Assembly (NCBI GenBank): GCA_015680905.1
Contig: CM027381.1
Location: 14,485,501 to 14,549,500, forward strand
Length of the DNA stretch: 64,000 nucleotides
Source of the DNA: Coptis chinensis
Lineage: Eukaryota; Streptophyta; Magnoliopsida; Ranunculales; Ranunculaceae
Direction: 5' to 3'
The notes below the pieces were generated by a model that had not been told where the DNA came from, did no database searches, and saw nothing but the letters and a program-made list of their open reading frames with translations. Shown piece after piece: positions 35,161 to 45,775 of the stretch. How positions within the stretch are numbered: the stretch's first letter is position 1; each line of letters begins with the position of its first letter. The translations under genes and the position numbers were made by a program.

Positions 35161-35560
35161 GGGCCAATTCTCAAAGAAAATTCGCCCTAAGTCCACTTGA
35201 ATTTTAATTTCGCCCTAAGTCCAAAAACACGGGCTAATGTCGCTATGTAAATTTAAATTTTCACTATGTAAATTTAAATGTTTATATGTAAAATACTATG
35301 TAAATTTATATTTCCATATGAAAATTTACTTTTACATATGTAAAAATACTATGTAAATTTAAATTTTCATATGATGACGTCAGCCCGGTTTGTCGGTTTG
35401 TCCTTGAGCTGAAATTATTAACGAAAATGTGTCATTGAGCCGAAATTATAAGTAAAAAATGATGACGTATGATGACGTCTGCCCGGTTTTGGACTTATTG
35501 AGGAATTAAAATTGAAGTGGCCTTATAGCGAAAATATTATTAGGCTTTGTCCTTGGGCCG
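35161..35560. mobile_element. MITE with ~50 bp terminal inverted repeats
   Basis: The left end (CGCCCTAAGTCCACTTGAATTTTAATT, 35183-35209) matches in reverse complement the right end (AATTAAAATTGAAGTGGCC, 35504-35522). The inside carries repeated CTATGTAAATTTAAATTTTC-like units (35233-35362) and two TGATGACGT blocks. The target duplication is not resolved. Confidence 0.65.
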
Positions 35561-36048
35561 TAATCTCTAGTACAAATATCATCCAATTGGGCCTTGTTGT
35601 TTAGAAGGGCCATAAGTTGGTCCCTTGAGAGTTTTAAAGCACAAATACACTTATCCTTCACCCACTTGTCATAATTATTTTTTGGTAAAGAGTCGTCATA
35701 CTTCTTAATAGCATGCAATTTTGTGGTCACAAAATTGTGTCCAGTCATCCAGAAACCTCGAAACCATCAGTTTGTATTAACATAAACAGGTCACAAAAAT
35801 AAAATATTATTATCATTTTCTTTATCGTATCAAGAGCCACAATTCTCTAACAAGCATGGTCTTTGGAGTTATAAACTTTTTCCAGCGCGTGGCGGCCACA
35901 ATCCGCCAGAACATTTTTGTCCACCGTTGTTTTATTTTTACATTTTAAAAAAAAAGTAAACTAGTGGCCTCCATGCATCAATATTTACATCTAATAGATA
36001 CCAAAAACCGAGACCACCACCTTCTCACCAAAGAATTGAGTTAGCTAC
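35561..36048. other. Spacer, possible copia-derived fragment on the minus strand
   Basis: A minus-strand frame (35748-35575) reads HAIKKYDDSLPKNNYDKW and ALKLSRDQLMALLNN; it is not identified. Just before the gag remnant there are no LTR ends that I can recognise. Confidence 0.3.
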
Positions 36049-36375
36049 ATGTTGATTCTCATCAGATCTACTGTTACCACTTTGTACTGTCCAAGCATTA
36101 AACTTAACCAAACAAAATTTCTGTTGTGGAAAACACATTTTTTGGGGTTGATTGAAAGCCACGAGATGTTAGGCTTTATCAACAAGTCATTTGCCATATC
36201 TGATCAAGAAATCGATGCCTCCAATGGGAAAAGGATTGTGAATCCAGATCTTGCATCACAGATTTAGAATGAGTGGCTCGTCATAGCGTTGATTGTTACT
36301 TGCACATAGTATCATTGTTAGGTTACCTCCGCGGAAGTTTGGAAATCTAGTGGCATCCCTATGGAGTTTAGCAAT
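36049..36375 (+). pseudogene. Ty1-copia gag fragment (UBN2-type)
   Basis: The frame contains IKLNQTKFLLWKTHFLGLIESHEMLGFIN, the typical start of plant copia gag of the Ale/Retrofit kind, then NGKRIVNPDLASQI and a stop at about 36264. The following bases still translate to NEWLVIAL and, after a shift, TSAEVWKS, matching the next gag block. The remainder of gag and all of pol are missing; within about 80 bases an LTR-like sequence follows, so this is an internally deleted copy. Confidence 0.75.
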
Positions 36376-36439
36376 TGATTTGGTTTCTCACTTTTACTGT
36401 TAATCTCGTATTAGTTTTTGCAGTACAATGAGATTAAGG

Positions 36440-36740
36440 AGGAATATTGGAGAAATGTATGATATGGAATATATCAATATTATAGAATATATATATCTTA
36501 GGAAATTTTAGAATATAATATTGGAGATCAAAATCATAGTCATTAATTGATTTGATTATGATCTTATTTCCTTATTAGGTTTATTTGACTATCTATTTAA
36601 ACCCACTTAAGGGATTGATGTAATAATTATTTTCACAATAGTAAAATCTTGTTATCATTTTCTCTAGGTGTGTATAATCTCGAAGAACGTAACAAAGAGG
36701 TTGTAACTGTTGGACACACATTTAAAATCTATAAAATAAG
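36440..36740 (+). repeat. Copia-like 3' LTR remnant
   Basis: A purine run (GAGATTAAGGAGGAA, 36429-36443) is followed by TATTGGAGAAATGTATGATATGG, close to the TGTTGGAGAAAT start of many copia LTRs. The AT-rich body with CTATTTAAACCCACTTAAGGG (36591-36611) fits a copia LTR promoter. The right end is uncertain. Confidence 0.5.
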
Positions 36741-36954
36741 AAAAAGTTGGGTTACATGCTTTTAAATAGAAAAAAGATATATAATACATGCTTTTAAAAG
36801 TTGGATTATATAAACAAAAGAAAACAAAAATATAATTAAATGAATAAAGTTATATTTTGTAAGGATAATGTGGCGAAATACAAAACAAAGAACACAAGTG
36901 ATATTACTTTCTTTTCCACCTCCTAATAAAACAAGGGTCCTATTATTCACAGAC

Positions 36955-37329
36955 CCCATTTTGTGTTGGGTAGACTCCGGCCCAATTTGGGGTCTGTATT
37001 TATGTTGGGTGCAACCGAGAGTTTTGGGTAGACCCCGTAACCAAACCCGAACAAAAACACACCCGAGATAACCAGTCACCACCCTTCTCGAATTCACCAA
37101 AAACCTACCAAAACCAAAACCCAAAAATTGCGCGAAATTAAATGGGTTAAATTCATCTCCTACTCTCCTTTAACCACTCCACCAAATTGCATGTGCAAAC
37201 AAACTCAATTACAAACTATTTTCATAACCGCCTCCTCCACTCCACCAAATTGTGTGAATTTCTTCACCATTACATCGACTGTCTTGTGTTCTCCCTCTCG
37301 ATCTCTCATCTTGTCACCGTAAATCTCAT
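36955..37329 (+). promoter_or_regulatory. Left terminus of MULE 2 with PMD promoter/leader exon
   Basis: It begins with the 16 bp terminal repeat and ends at a donor site (CATG|TAAGTAAT; GT at 37330). The CT-rich part (37240-37320) is leader-like. By comparison with MULE 1, it should hold the untranslated first exon of the PMD gene; the intron that follows has 1,342 bp. Confidence 0.55.
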
Positions 37330-38671
37330 GTAAGTAATTTCTAATTTCTAATTTGTTTTGTATTGCTTTGATTACAATCCTCTTCCATGTCATTGTTATC
37401 AGCTCACTGACCTAGAACGACAGAACAGTGCATGTAGAATGGACAACGTTGAGTTTCAGTTTTCTGTATTTCTTGAATGTTGGTTAAACATATTGTCGGA
37501 TATTTTCTCATCTTTCTCAATACAAACAGTTTCTCCTTTTTCTTTACTGAATTAGTGTAGCTCTCTAGTAGTATGTTTTCTATGAGTTTCGACTCCTCTA
37601 GTTTATTCTTTTGCAATATTGCCATGTTTTGTTGTACTTATATCAGTGCATTTTCAACATTGTGTTGTTGTATCACTTGTATGTGGATCCACGTATGGAA
37701 ATTTTGTGTGGTAGAAGTCCAAATCAGTGGAAGCAGAGAGAGTGAATTTCTTTGGTTATATGTTCAATTTTTCGATTGGAAGAAGGGAGTAGCTAGGGAA
37801 GCTGGAAGGTGACTGACTTCATCAACTTTTCCACACTTATTATGGTATACTGAGGATACATTTTGAAGATTCCATCTCCTCAGGAGCACTGCCGTCCATT
37901 AGCTTGTGATGAAAATTTATCCTTTTAGTTGTCGAGACAACTAATAATTTGGATTAAGCACTTATCTATTCTTACGCAAGTGATGGGATGACTTTGTTCT
38001 AAATCTGGAATTATATGTCGGATTGAAATTTCTGAAAGTAAGAGCGACTGTTTTCTGAAGTTTAAGTCATACCAAAATGATAAATCATTGAAGAATGGGA
38101 ATCATAGAACATCATATTTGAAATCTTGTTTCTCTTTTATATTGTTGCATTGACTATTTTTCTAAGGTTATTTGGATATATACGGTGAGCTATATATATA
38201 CATATATACAGTGATGTCAGCTTACAGTATATATATATATACATATTCTTTGTTATATACGGTGGCCGTGGATATATACGGTGAGATGTATATCATGTAA
38301 GCTCTGTTATATTGTTGCTAAGCTCGATACCGTACCTCTTATCTTTTTTTATTCATTGGTTGAGACTTGAGAGTATCTTTTTCTTTTGTTTAACTAGATC
38401 TAGCTGTGTGTAACACTGGTGACGCTTACCTAGGATTATTTGTGGATACAAGGAAACTGATTCAGTTTGTAGTAGGAGTACTTGTTAAGTGTCAATAATG
38501 AGTTACTTTGTGTTTTCTCATTCTATTGATAAGAAAGTTTTTATATGCCTTACTTAGTGCTAAATCATGGGTGGATTGTTGTTGGAAAATGAAGCTATTC
38601 TAGTTCTCCATCTATTAATTGAACTTTTGTTATATGTACTAATACTTTTTTTTTTCCTATTTATTTTGTAG
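37330..38671 (+). other. Long 5' intron of PMD gene 2 (1,342 bp)
   Basis: Bounded by GTAAGT and TTTTGTAG. It contains a block of TATATA/ATATACGGTGAG repeats at 38177-38290. Short open frames inside are not conserved in PMD copy 1. Confidence 0.6.
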
Positions 38672-38673
38672 CA

Positions 38674-41067
38674 ATGCCTCGAAAAAAGAATTTAGCTAAA
38701 AATCTCTACACGGGTGCTAAGAAGTTGTTAGGTGGGGGGAGTAGTAGTTCAGGTCGCGATGAGGTGCCTGAGAAAAAGAGAGAAAGGGGAAATAACACCT
38801 CGGCATCAGTCCATAGAGGGGATTGAAAAGCGGATGATCCCAACAATGTAGTTGTAAGTGGTGTAGAGTTAGAAAAAAAAAAGAGAAGAAAGGAAAGTGT
38901 TTCGAGTGATGTAAGCGATAGTGATACGGATAGTGATTTTAATGTAGATTTAGATGAAGATGTAGATTTAGAAGATATAAATATGGATCATGGGAAGTGT
39001 GTAGTTGTAGATGATGATGATGATGATGATGATGAAGATGGTGAAGAAGAGGATGGTGAAGAAGATGACGAAGAAATGGTTGATGATAGAGAAGAGGAGG
39101 GTGAGGAGGAGGAGGACGATGTCAAGGTAGCCCCTGTACCTCCACAGGCTATTGTGAGAAAGTCTAAGAATGACTTGGAGTTCTAGAGAAGAAATTATGG
39201 AGGTGGCCCTTATGGGACAAATCTTTTGTATGACTATGTGGTGCACGTGGCTCGCGATGTTTGGGAGGGGCAGGTAATATCATATAATATCTATCAGTAT
39301 TTAAGTTTTTTATTATGAAACATTGTGCATACATTAATACTGACTTTTTGTTGTTTTAGGTGGATCGAGGAGCGTTGAAGTGCAATGGGCACTTATCCAA
39401 GTTGGTACAATGGGATATCGTCAAAGAGTGTTCAAACTGCTCAATTTCATGAGGAGCTTCAAAGGACAGGCTTATGTGCTCTAGTATTTAGTGTATACAG
39501 GCATCAGGATCCTGTGTTGGTCTCTGCATTTATAGACAGGTGGCATCCAGAGACCAACACCTTTCATATGCCGTGGGGCGAGATGACAATCACGTTGGAC
39601 AATGTTTCCCAACTCATGCGAGTTCCGATCAGAGCAAAGCAGTGACTGGGGACACTGATTTGAGTCTGGACCAGACAAAGAAACTCCTCCACAAAGGTCT
39701 TGGCATACCCATGGACAAGATAAATGTGGAGATGAAAGCCAATAAGTTCACTTCTAGAGTTAGGATGGATTTCTTGTTGAAATAGTTTGCTGGGAAAGTG
39801 ACGGATGAAAATTTACGTGATGGAAATGGGGTTGTTGTGAAGAAGGCGTCAACCCAGATAGAGTTGCAGTTTGCTGTGAGAGCTTATCTCTTATTTTTCT
39901 TTGGATGTACCGTCTTCACTGACACGTCTGGAACTGCAGTTCCTGTTTGTTATCTGAGGCTGCTTTTGAAATTTAACGAGATCAGAGACTACGCGTGGGG
40001 TGCAGCCTTACTAGCATACTTGTATAGGGGTCTTAGGACTGCGACAAGTGCCAAGGTGAAGAGTGTTTCAAGCTATTTAACTCTCCTACATGTATGAGTA
40101 TTTTCGTTTTTCTTTTCAATATTAATTATATCTATCTATTAGAATGTTAACTGGGTGTTTATATTAATCTAGGCATGGATCTATGAGTACTTCCCGAGGT
40201 TCAGGCCATTCCCAAACTTGAATTATAACTTGAGCATGTCGCATACTCATAGGCACTCAGTTACTCAATTGAGCTATGCTAACACAACAGAAGCATTGAA
40301 CTATACTCGAGCGATACTTGATGATTTGACTTATTCTGATGTAAGTATTTGGGTTTGTAAATAATTATATTTATTAATTGATTATTGGAGTACGTGGTTA
40401 ATGATTGATTTCCTCAATCATATGCTATTTGACAGGTTGAATGGTATCCCTATGATAATGTCCGAGCCACACGCCCGGTGGATGAAATAGCTTTTTTCGA
40501 GGGATTTATATGTTTTCTTGATGTTGTGGAGCATTACAATGTTTCTAGGGTTATGCGTCAGTTGGGACATGTTCAGTTTGTACCCTCAGATCCCCTAAGA
40601 CCAAAGACCTCGACGAGAACCCTTTCTGGACGCAGCTATGACGTGAAATATAGTATTGCACATGCCTACTGGGGTAGATGGAAAAATGATGTGATACCCC
40701 AAAATCGAGGACCTACTGCTACTTATCCATGGGAGTGTGAGAATAGGTACATATATTGGTACGAAAAGCAAACTCATATTTGAATGATTAACCATGATCT
40801 TCCTATTCACTTATCCCTACATAGTCGTCCATATCATAATCTGGTGAGTTAATATTCGAACTTTAGTTTTTTTTTTTTTTGGTCTTTTGGAAATGTATAT
40901 ACTATTGTAGTTTTGCACTTTACTTTTGGCAGCACCCCATCATTGATGAAACTACTCGCTTGCTCCAGAGAGGCTTGCAATTGGGTGTGACTGCGATTCT
41001 AGAGGAAGCACGGGACGAGTTCATGAATGCATATAATTTGACCAAGTGCAAGTTCTTTGGTGGATGA
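38674..41067 (+). pseudogene. Plant mobile domain (PMD) gene of MULE 2
   Basis: Exons: 38674-39273, 39360-40091, 40173-40340, 40436-40843, 40933-41067. The start MPRKKNLAKNLYTGAKK is followed by a block also in copy 1 (RGD..KADDPN, LEKKKRR), a long Asp/Glu tract (39010-39120) and GGGPYG-LLYDYVVHVARDVWEGQ. The PMD core shows FIDRWHPETNTFHMPWGEMTITLDNVS, AYLLFFFGCTVF, YAWGAALLAYLYR and, in exon 4, WYPYDNVRATRPVDE. Exon 5 codes LLQRGLQLGVTAILEEARDEF. Stops at about 38824 and 39184, a frameshift near 39445 and a TAG near 39783 disable it. PMD family PF10536 is assigned from motifs; role in the transposon is not known. Confidence 0.87.
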
Positions 41068-41430
41068 TATCGCGCTGATTGATACATCTTAGATAGGAAA
41101 TTGGTTGTGTTGGCATGTATTCGGTGTTTAATGTATTATGAGAATTGATATATGTAATTGTATATCTTGATGTATTTTTAAGTTCAAAACGGACGTCTTC
41201 GTATATGTCTTAATTTTTATTGGTTGTTTTGGATTTGTTTTGATTTTTTATGGTAAATTGGTTATTTTGGATTTGTCTTGAGTTTTATAGTAAATTGGTT
41301 GTTTTGGATCGCGATTGTTTTGGATTTGATAGGGTGTATATGATTTTGTTTGGATATGAAAGTTTCTAAAACAAAATGAATTTTGCCAAATTTTTGTCCC
41401 AAATGGCGTGGCCACATTGCGGAATGAACT
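41068..41430. other. Downstream region of PMD gene 2
   Basis: TTTGGATTTG(T/A)-rich AT sequence (41225-41340) leading into the palindrome region; its TTTGGATATGAAA stretch resembles the inverted-repeat arm of MULE 1 at 22055-22085. Confidence 0.5.
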
Positions 41431-41434
41431 CCCT

Positions 41435-41454
41435 AACGATCTGATGGGATCGTT
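41435..41454. promoter_or_regulatory. Palindrome AACGATC-N6-GATCGTT, second occurrence
   Basis: Identical arms to 22141-22160 with a different spacer (TGATGG). Located between the 3' ends of the convergent genes, about 80 bases before the motif array. Confidence 0.6.
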
Positions 41455-41530
41455 CGAGAGCCACAATTTCAGCAGAATCATTTTTTTGGTCTCGAACTAT
41501 CTCACTGCATCAACACTCTTTAGTTCCAAA

Positions 41531-41682
41531 CGATGTGACCACATCGATGGGCTTTAGCTCCAAACGATGTGACCACATCGATAGGTGTTAGTTCCAAATG
41601 ATGTGACCACATCGATGGGCTTTAGCTCCAAACGATGTGACCACATCGATAGGTGTTAGTTCAAAATGATGTGACCACGTCG
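41531..41682. repeat. Array of five palindromic motifs at exact 34 bp spacing
   Basis: CGATGTG-AC-CACATCG starts at 41531, 41565, 41599, 41633 and 41667; the third and fifth have a leading T, and the fifth a further change in the right arm. Intervening bases alternate between ATGGGCTTTAGCTCCAAA and ATAGGTGTTAGTTCCAAA, so the higher-order unit is 68 bp. Each motif is a perfect or near-perfect inverted repeat. Confidence 0.9.
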
Positions 41683-41740
41683 ATGGACTTTTGATGTGGG
41701 CTTTCGATGGGCTTTAGTTCGAACTTTTGATATTTTTAAA

Positions 41741-42010
41741 CAAATGAATTGATATTTGTGCAAATTTTGAAATAATTTTATAAAATTCAAAATTATTATG
41801 ATTGGAATATTTTTTTATTTTAATATAGTTAGTTAGAACAGTTAATTAAGTTGGAATGAAATTTTGCCAAATCAACTTGGGTACGTAATTTAATCCAAAA
41901 TTCTAAACCCTAACAAATGAATTGATATTTGTGCAAATTTTCAAATAATTTTAGAAAATTCAAAATTATTATGATTGGAATATTTTTTATTTTAATATAG
42001 TTATTCTATG
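41741..42010. repeat. AT-rich direct repeat, 173 bp apart
   Basis: CAAATGAATTGATATTTGTG starts at 41741 and 41914, with the following ~80 bases nearly the same. A related piece containing ATTTTGCCAAATTGAC...TACGTAATTTAGTCC occurs near 42191-42220. Confidence 0.8.
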
Positions 42011-42247
42011 AAATATTTTCAAAATTTCGATTTGGATCCAAATTTTTCGTACGAAAACACTTCTTCGTAAACCCTAAACCATAAACCCACCCTAAATCCG
42101 GTGCAAGTAGTTTTTAATGATGAAGTTATTAATGAAATATGTTTGAAATTAAAATAATTATTTAGAACAACTAATTAAAATAGAATAAAATTTTGCCAAA
42201 TTGACTATGGTACGTAATTTAGTCCGAAATTTCTAAACCCTAAGCCT

Positions 42248-42600
42248 TATCCGTACTAAGATATACACTGAATCGATGCAATTTGGTTGATAATTGATCA
42301 GTTTTAATTGATTATTGTTCAATTAAGTATTATTAATTGAATTTATAAAGTTTAATCAATTTCACAATTTGTAATGTTTAATTAGAGTAAACTATGTTTA
42401 ATACATATGTCAAAACCCTATCCGTACTGAGATATACACTGAGTTGATGTAATTTGGTCGATAATTGATCAGTTTTAATCAATTATTGTTCAATTAAGCA
42501 TTGTTAATTGAATTTATAAAGTTTAATCAATTTCACAATTTGTAATGTTCAATTAGCGTAAACTGTGTTGAATACATATGTCATAACCCTATCCGTACTT
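42248..42600. repeat. 171 bp tandem repeat, two full copies and the start of a third
   Basis: The marker TATCCGTACT is at 42248 and 42419 and again at about 42590, exactly 171 bases apart. The third start coincides with the end of the truncated transposase exon. The unit is AT-rich with TTGAT/ATCAA inverted motifs and no coding frame. Confidence 0.85.
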
Positions 42601-43542
42601 AAATGGACATCCACATTTTACTGTTCCCGTATTTCTCTTATTAGTCTTATCTTGGCCAACCTTTTTGTGTGAACGATATATACCCGAACTCTCACAAGTT
42701 AAATCCAGCCTTTGTACTTCGTTCCCGTTAGCATACTGCGACTTCCCAATTAGCACAACCACATTACATTGTTTTCCCCGAGCAGTTGCCCAACCAATTA
42801 CGTCATTACGTGTATGAAATACCTAAAGATATGAAAGAAAACAACAATCAATACACTAATACAATTTCATTTAGAAAATAAAAACACATAAAATCAATGC
42901 CTAATATGTACCTCATATGTAGTAAATATTTCTGTTGTATCCATTGAAAGAGATTGAACATCATCCACGTCATTTGAGTTTCCAGGGTTCTCGGAATCCC
43001 GCAAAGGATCCTACATGAAGAACAATTGTTAAGTGATGTATTATACAAATGGTTCTTGAGATAATTTTATTAGAATTGTATTTACGTACGTCATCGATTT
43101 GGTGAAATTTCATTTCATTTTAATAATGTTTTTCTCATTCAATGTGACTAGGTCATTTGGGACTCACCCAATTCGATGTGGTCATATCGTTTATACTAAA
43201 TTTAATCGATGTAGCTGGGTCGTTTGGGACTCAAGATATCGATGTGACCGGGTCGTTCGAGATGACCAATTTCGATGTGGTAGGGTCGTTTGGGACTCTG
43301 ATAAACCACACAAAACCAAAAAATCAAGCTAGGTTTACCTTATTTCCTCGAGTATTTCTTCCCATCTCCGTATCATCTTCGGCTTCACTTCCCATTGCAA
43401 CTTCTTTACTTTGAATATTTTCCCTCATTTTGTCATCTTCCATTCCTCTCTCTTCATTTTCTCTCATGTTTTCATTAATTGGTTCATCTTCGTGTTCTAA
43501 AAAGCTCAGGTCTTCCATTTTATCGTTTCGAAGTTCCTCCAC
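42589..43542 (-). pseudogene. FAR1-type MULE transposase, N-terminal part only
   Basis: Three exons: 43542-43339 (MEELRNDKMEDLSFLE, acidic), 43009-42912 (DPLRDSENPGNSNDVDDV) and 42822-42589. Introns have GTAAAC/ATGTAG and GTACAT/CTTTAG ends. The last exon reads VFHTRNDVIGWATARGKQC, VVVLIGKSQYANG, and CESSGIYRSHKK, ending KCGCPFKYG and a stop, which is the FAR1-like DNA-binding domain of MULE transposases. The catalytic and SWIM domains are absent; the 171 bp repeats begin at the break. This subfamily differs from the FRS-type copy in MULE 1. It converges on the PMD gene. Confidence 0.8.
43140..43295 (-). repeat. Second motif array, five copies at 33-34 bp spacing, in transposase intron 1
   Basis: CGATGTG-like motifs start at 43140 (CAATGTG), 43174, 43207, 43240 and 43273, each followed by GGTCGTTTGGGACTC-type sequence. 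On the minus strand they read ...ACGA(C/T)..GACC(...)CACATCGA, so this array is the inverted and diverged counterpart of 41531-41682. Confidence 0.8.
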
Positions 43543-43724
43543 ATAGGGTTTCCTCCACTTAGGGTATAATTTAGGGATTAAGGATTAGGAATGAGGGAGA
43601 AGAAGAAGAAAAAGGCTAAATAGGTTGCCTCCAGGTTACTTGTATTTAGTTGGGGGGTGCCCAACACAAATTAAGATTTTTTTTGTCAATGGCACATTTG
43701 TAAATTAATTTTTTTTGGGGTCCG

Positions 43725-43740
43725 CCCAACACAAAATGGG
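43725..43740 (-). repeat. Right terminal repeat of MULE 2
   Basis: CCCAACACAAAATGGG, perfect complement of 36955-36970. Another CCCAACACAAATT block lies inward at 43661, suggesting a duplicated terminal motif. Confidence 0.7.
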
Positions 43741-44088
43741 ATTGGTCCAATATTAAGTTAGCATCACCATACACATATGTGAGGAAGTTGGGACTCAAGA
43801 CTTCAAAATTTAAATAGGTCATACCCATACGGATCATCATCATGACTAGCAACTAATGAGGGTAATCAGGATTAACTTTTCTAACCGGAACCAGCCCAAC
43901 CACTTATTCACTGGGTCATGTGGGTCAAATTCAAACTCGTTTATAACCAAGTCAAACTAGCTAATTTCGTGTGGAATTTGTGTTGGGTTCAAAACTCCCC
44001 CCGTTCCCCTCCCCCTGTTCCACACATGCTCCAAGTGGATGGATGGTCTTAAGTCTCAACATCAGAAATGGATCCGTTTAATTACTAA
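43741..44088. other. Spacer between MULE 2 and the CRM element
   Basis: No gene; a TTTGTGTTGGGTTC block (43978-43991) recalls the MULE 2 terminus, and a C-rich run is at 43998-44022. Confidence 0.4.
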
Positions 44089-44437
44089 TGTTGCGGAAGC
44101 GTGTGAAATACCTAGGATACACTAGGATGGTGGAGGTTTCTACTCGACTTAACGAGTCTATGAAACAAGAGATGAATCCTCAACGTAAAAAAGAAGATGT
44201 AGGAGATAAATTGAGAACTTTGATTTAGAAATATAATGTATTGGATGTTTAATTATAATGCATAGATCTACTTATATAGATAACTCTACCTGGGACTCAA
44301 GAAATAGAATACTACTAAAACTATTGGAGTTCTAATTCTAGCTAGACTCCTAATAATAGTAGGTTACTAAATAAACTATGTTGCTTATTCTGATCTCCCT
44401 TATTAGCTAGGAAAGACTAGCTTGATGTCCTACATCA
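44089..44437 (-). repeat. 3' LTR of the CRM element and polypurine tract
   Basis: On the minus strand it starts TGATGTAGGACATC and ends CTTCCGCAACA. The tract AAGAAGGGGAGAC (44438-44450 minus) precedes it. It closely matches 49344-49693. Confidence 0.92.
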
Positions 44438-45775
44438 GTCTCCCCTTCTTGAGAAGAACTCGACCCCGAGTTCATAAATGGAATAGAAATATCCTTGTCG
44501 CCATGAAATGAAAAAACATCCTGCACATTGAATGTTGTGGAGATAGAAAACTCTGAGGGAAGATTGATGGCATATGCACTATCACTAATCTTGTGAAGAA
44601 CTTTGAAGGGTCCGTACTTTTTCATCTTGGACTTGTTGTAGGTTCCAACTGGGAATTGTTCTTTACGCAAATGAACCATCACAAGATCTCCTTCTTCAAA
44701 AGTCTTAAAGCAGCGATGTTTATCAGCATCAGCTTTATATTTGGCAATAGAGGCTTCAATCTTTTTTTTTTCACTTCATCATGTAGCTTGGATGCGTTGT
44801 CGATCATGTGATCTGCACATACATTTGAACTTGGAAATTTTGGCAGTACGACAAGGTTAAGAATATGGTTAGGTACTTTAGAATAAACAATCTGAAATGG
44901 AGCCTTTCTAGTAAAATGGTTCACTGAAGTGTTGTATGCAAACTCTGCTTGGGGAAGCATGAGATCCCATTGCTTTGGTTTTTCACCACACAAGCAATGA
45001 ATAGGATTACCAAGTGAACGGTTAGTAACTTCGGTCTGCCCATCTGTTTGTGGATGAGATGTACTGCTAAACTTCAAAGAAGTATCAAGGCGCATCCACA
45101 AGGTTTCGCAAAAGTAAGATAGGAATTTGGTATCTCTATCTAAAGTGATGTACTTTAGAATACCATGAAGACGAACTATTTCCTTGAAGAATAAGAAGGC
45201 AGCATGAGATGCATCGGATGTCTTCTAACAAGGAACAAAGTGAGCCATCTTAGACTATCTATCCACAACAACCATAACAGAATTTGCGCCACGTTGAGTA
45301 AAAGGAAGACCCAACACAAAATCCATAGAAACATCAACCCAAGGAGCATCCGGAACGGGCAAAGGAATATAAAGACCAGTATTTTGAGCATGTGACCCTT
45401 TCCTTGCTGACAAATAAAACACTTGCGCACATAGCAATCAACATCACGTTTCAAAGAAGGGCAATAATATTTAGCTTCAACAAGAGCAATAGTCTTATCA
45501 CGCCCAAAATGTCCACTAAGTCCACCAGCATGTAGTTCACGCATAATGTGCTCTCTCAAAGAACCATGAGGAATACACAAATAGTTACCTCTGAAAAGGA
45601 ATCCATCTTGTATAAGAAAATCATCTGCTCTTGATCGCATATTAGAACATTTAGACCACATCTCCTTGAAATTTGGATCATCAACATACAAGTATTTTAA
45701 GTAATCAAAAGATATAAGCTCACTACAAACTGTAACAAGCAAGTGAGCTCGATGACTCAATGCATCTGCTACAAT
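44407..45775 (-). pseudogene. CRM integrase and C-terminal region
   Basis: Zinc-binding part HAGGLSGHFGRDKT ... [11 protein letters not shown] (about 45560-45420). Core: first Asp in [11 protein letters not shown] (about 45325), second in LDRDTKF (about 45140) and Glu in DGQTEVTN (about 45040), so D,D,E are all kept. The reading frame shifts near 45400-45250 and around 45175, and a stop lies near 44680. The C-terminal part (FPVGTYNKSKMKKYGPFKVLHKI, FNVQDVFSFHGD) overlaps the LTR boundary. In CRM elements this tail carries the targeting motif for centromeric chromatin; I cannot tell whether it is intact. Confidence 0.88.

Larger units (their letters stand above)
36955..43740. mobile_element. 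Second two-gene MULE: PMD (+) and FAR1-type transposase (-)
   Basis: Ends carry a perfect 16 bp inverted repeat: CCCATTTTGTGTTGGG at 36955-36970 and its complement at 43725-43740; similarity continues with GACTCC/GGTCC. Inside, a PMD gene reads rightward and a FAR1-type gene reads leftward, the same convergent plan as MULE 1 in reverse order. The transposase is truncated to its N-terminal part. Terminal repeats and transposase subfamily differ from MULE 1, so this is not a simple duplicate. No clear 9-11 bp target duplication was found. Confidence 0.65.

Noticed and set aside
41531-41682. CRISPR-like array (regular 34 bp repeats)
   Set aside because: Intervening sequences are themselves repeated, the motif is a 16 bp palindrome and the surrounding DNA is a plant transposon.
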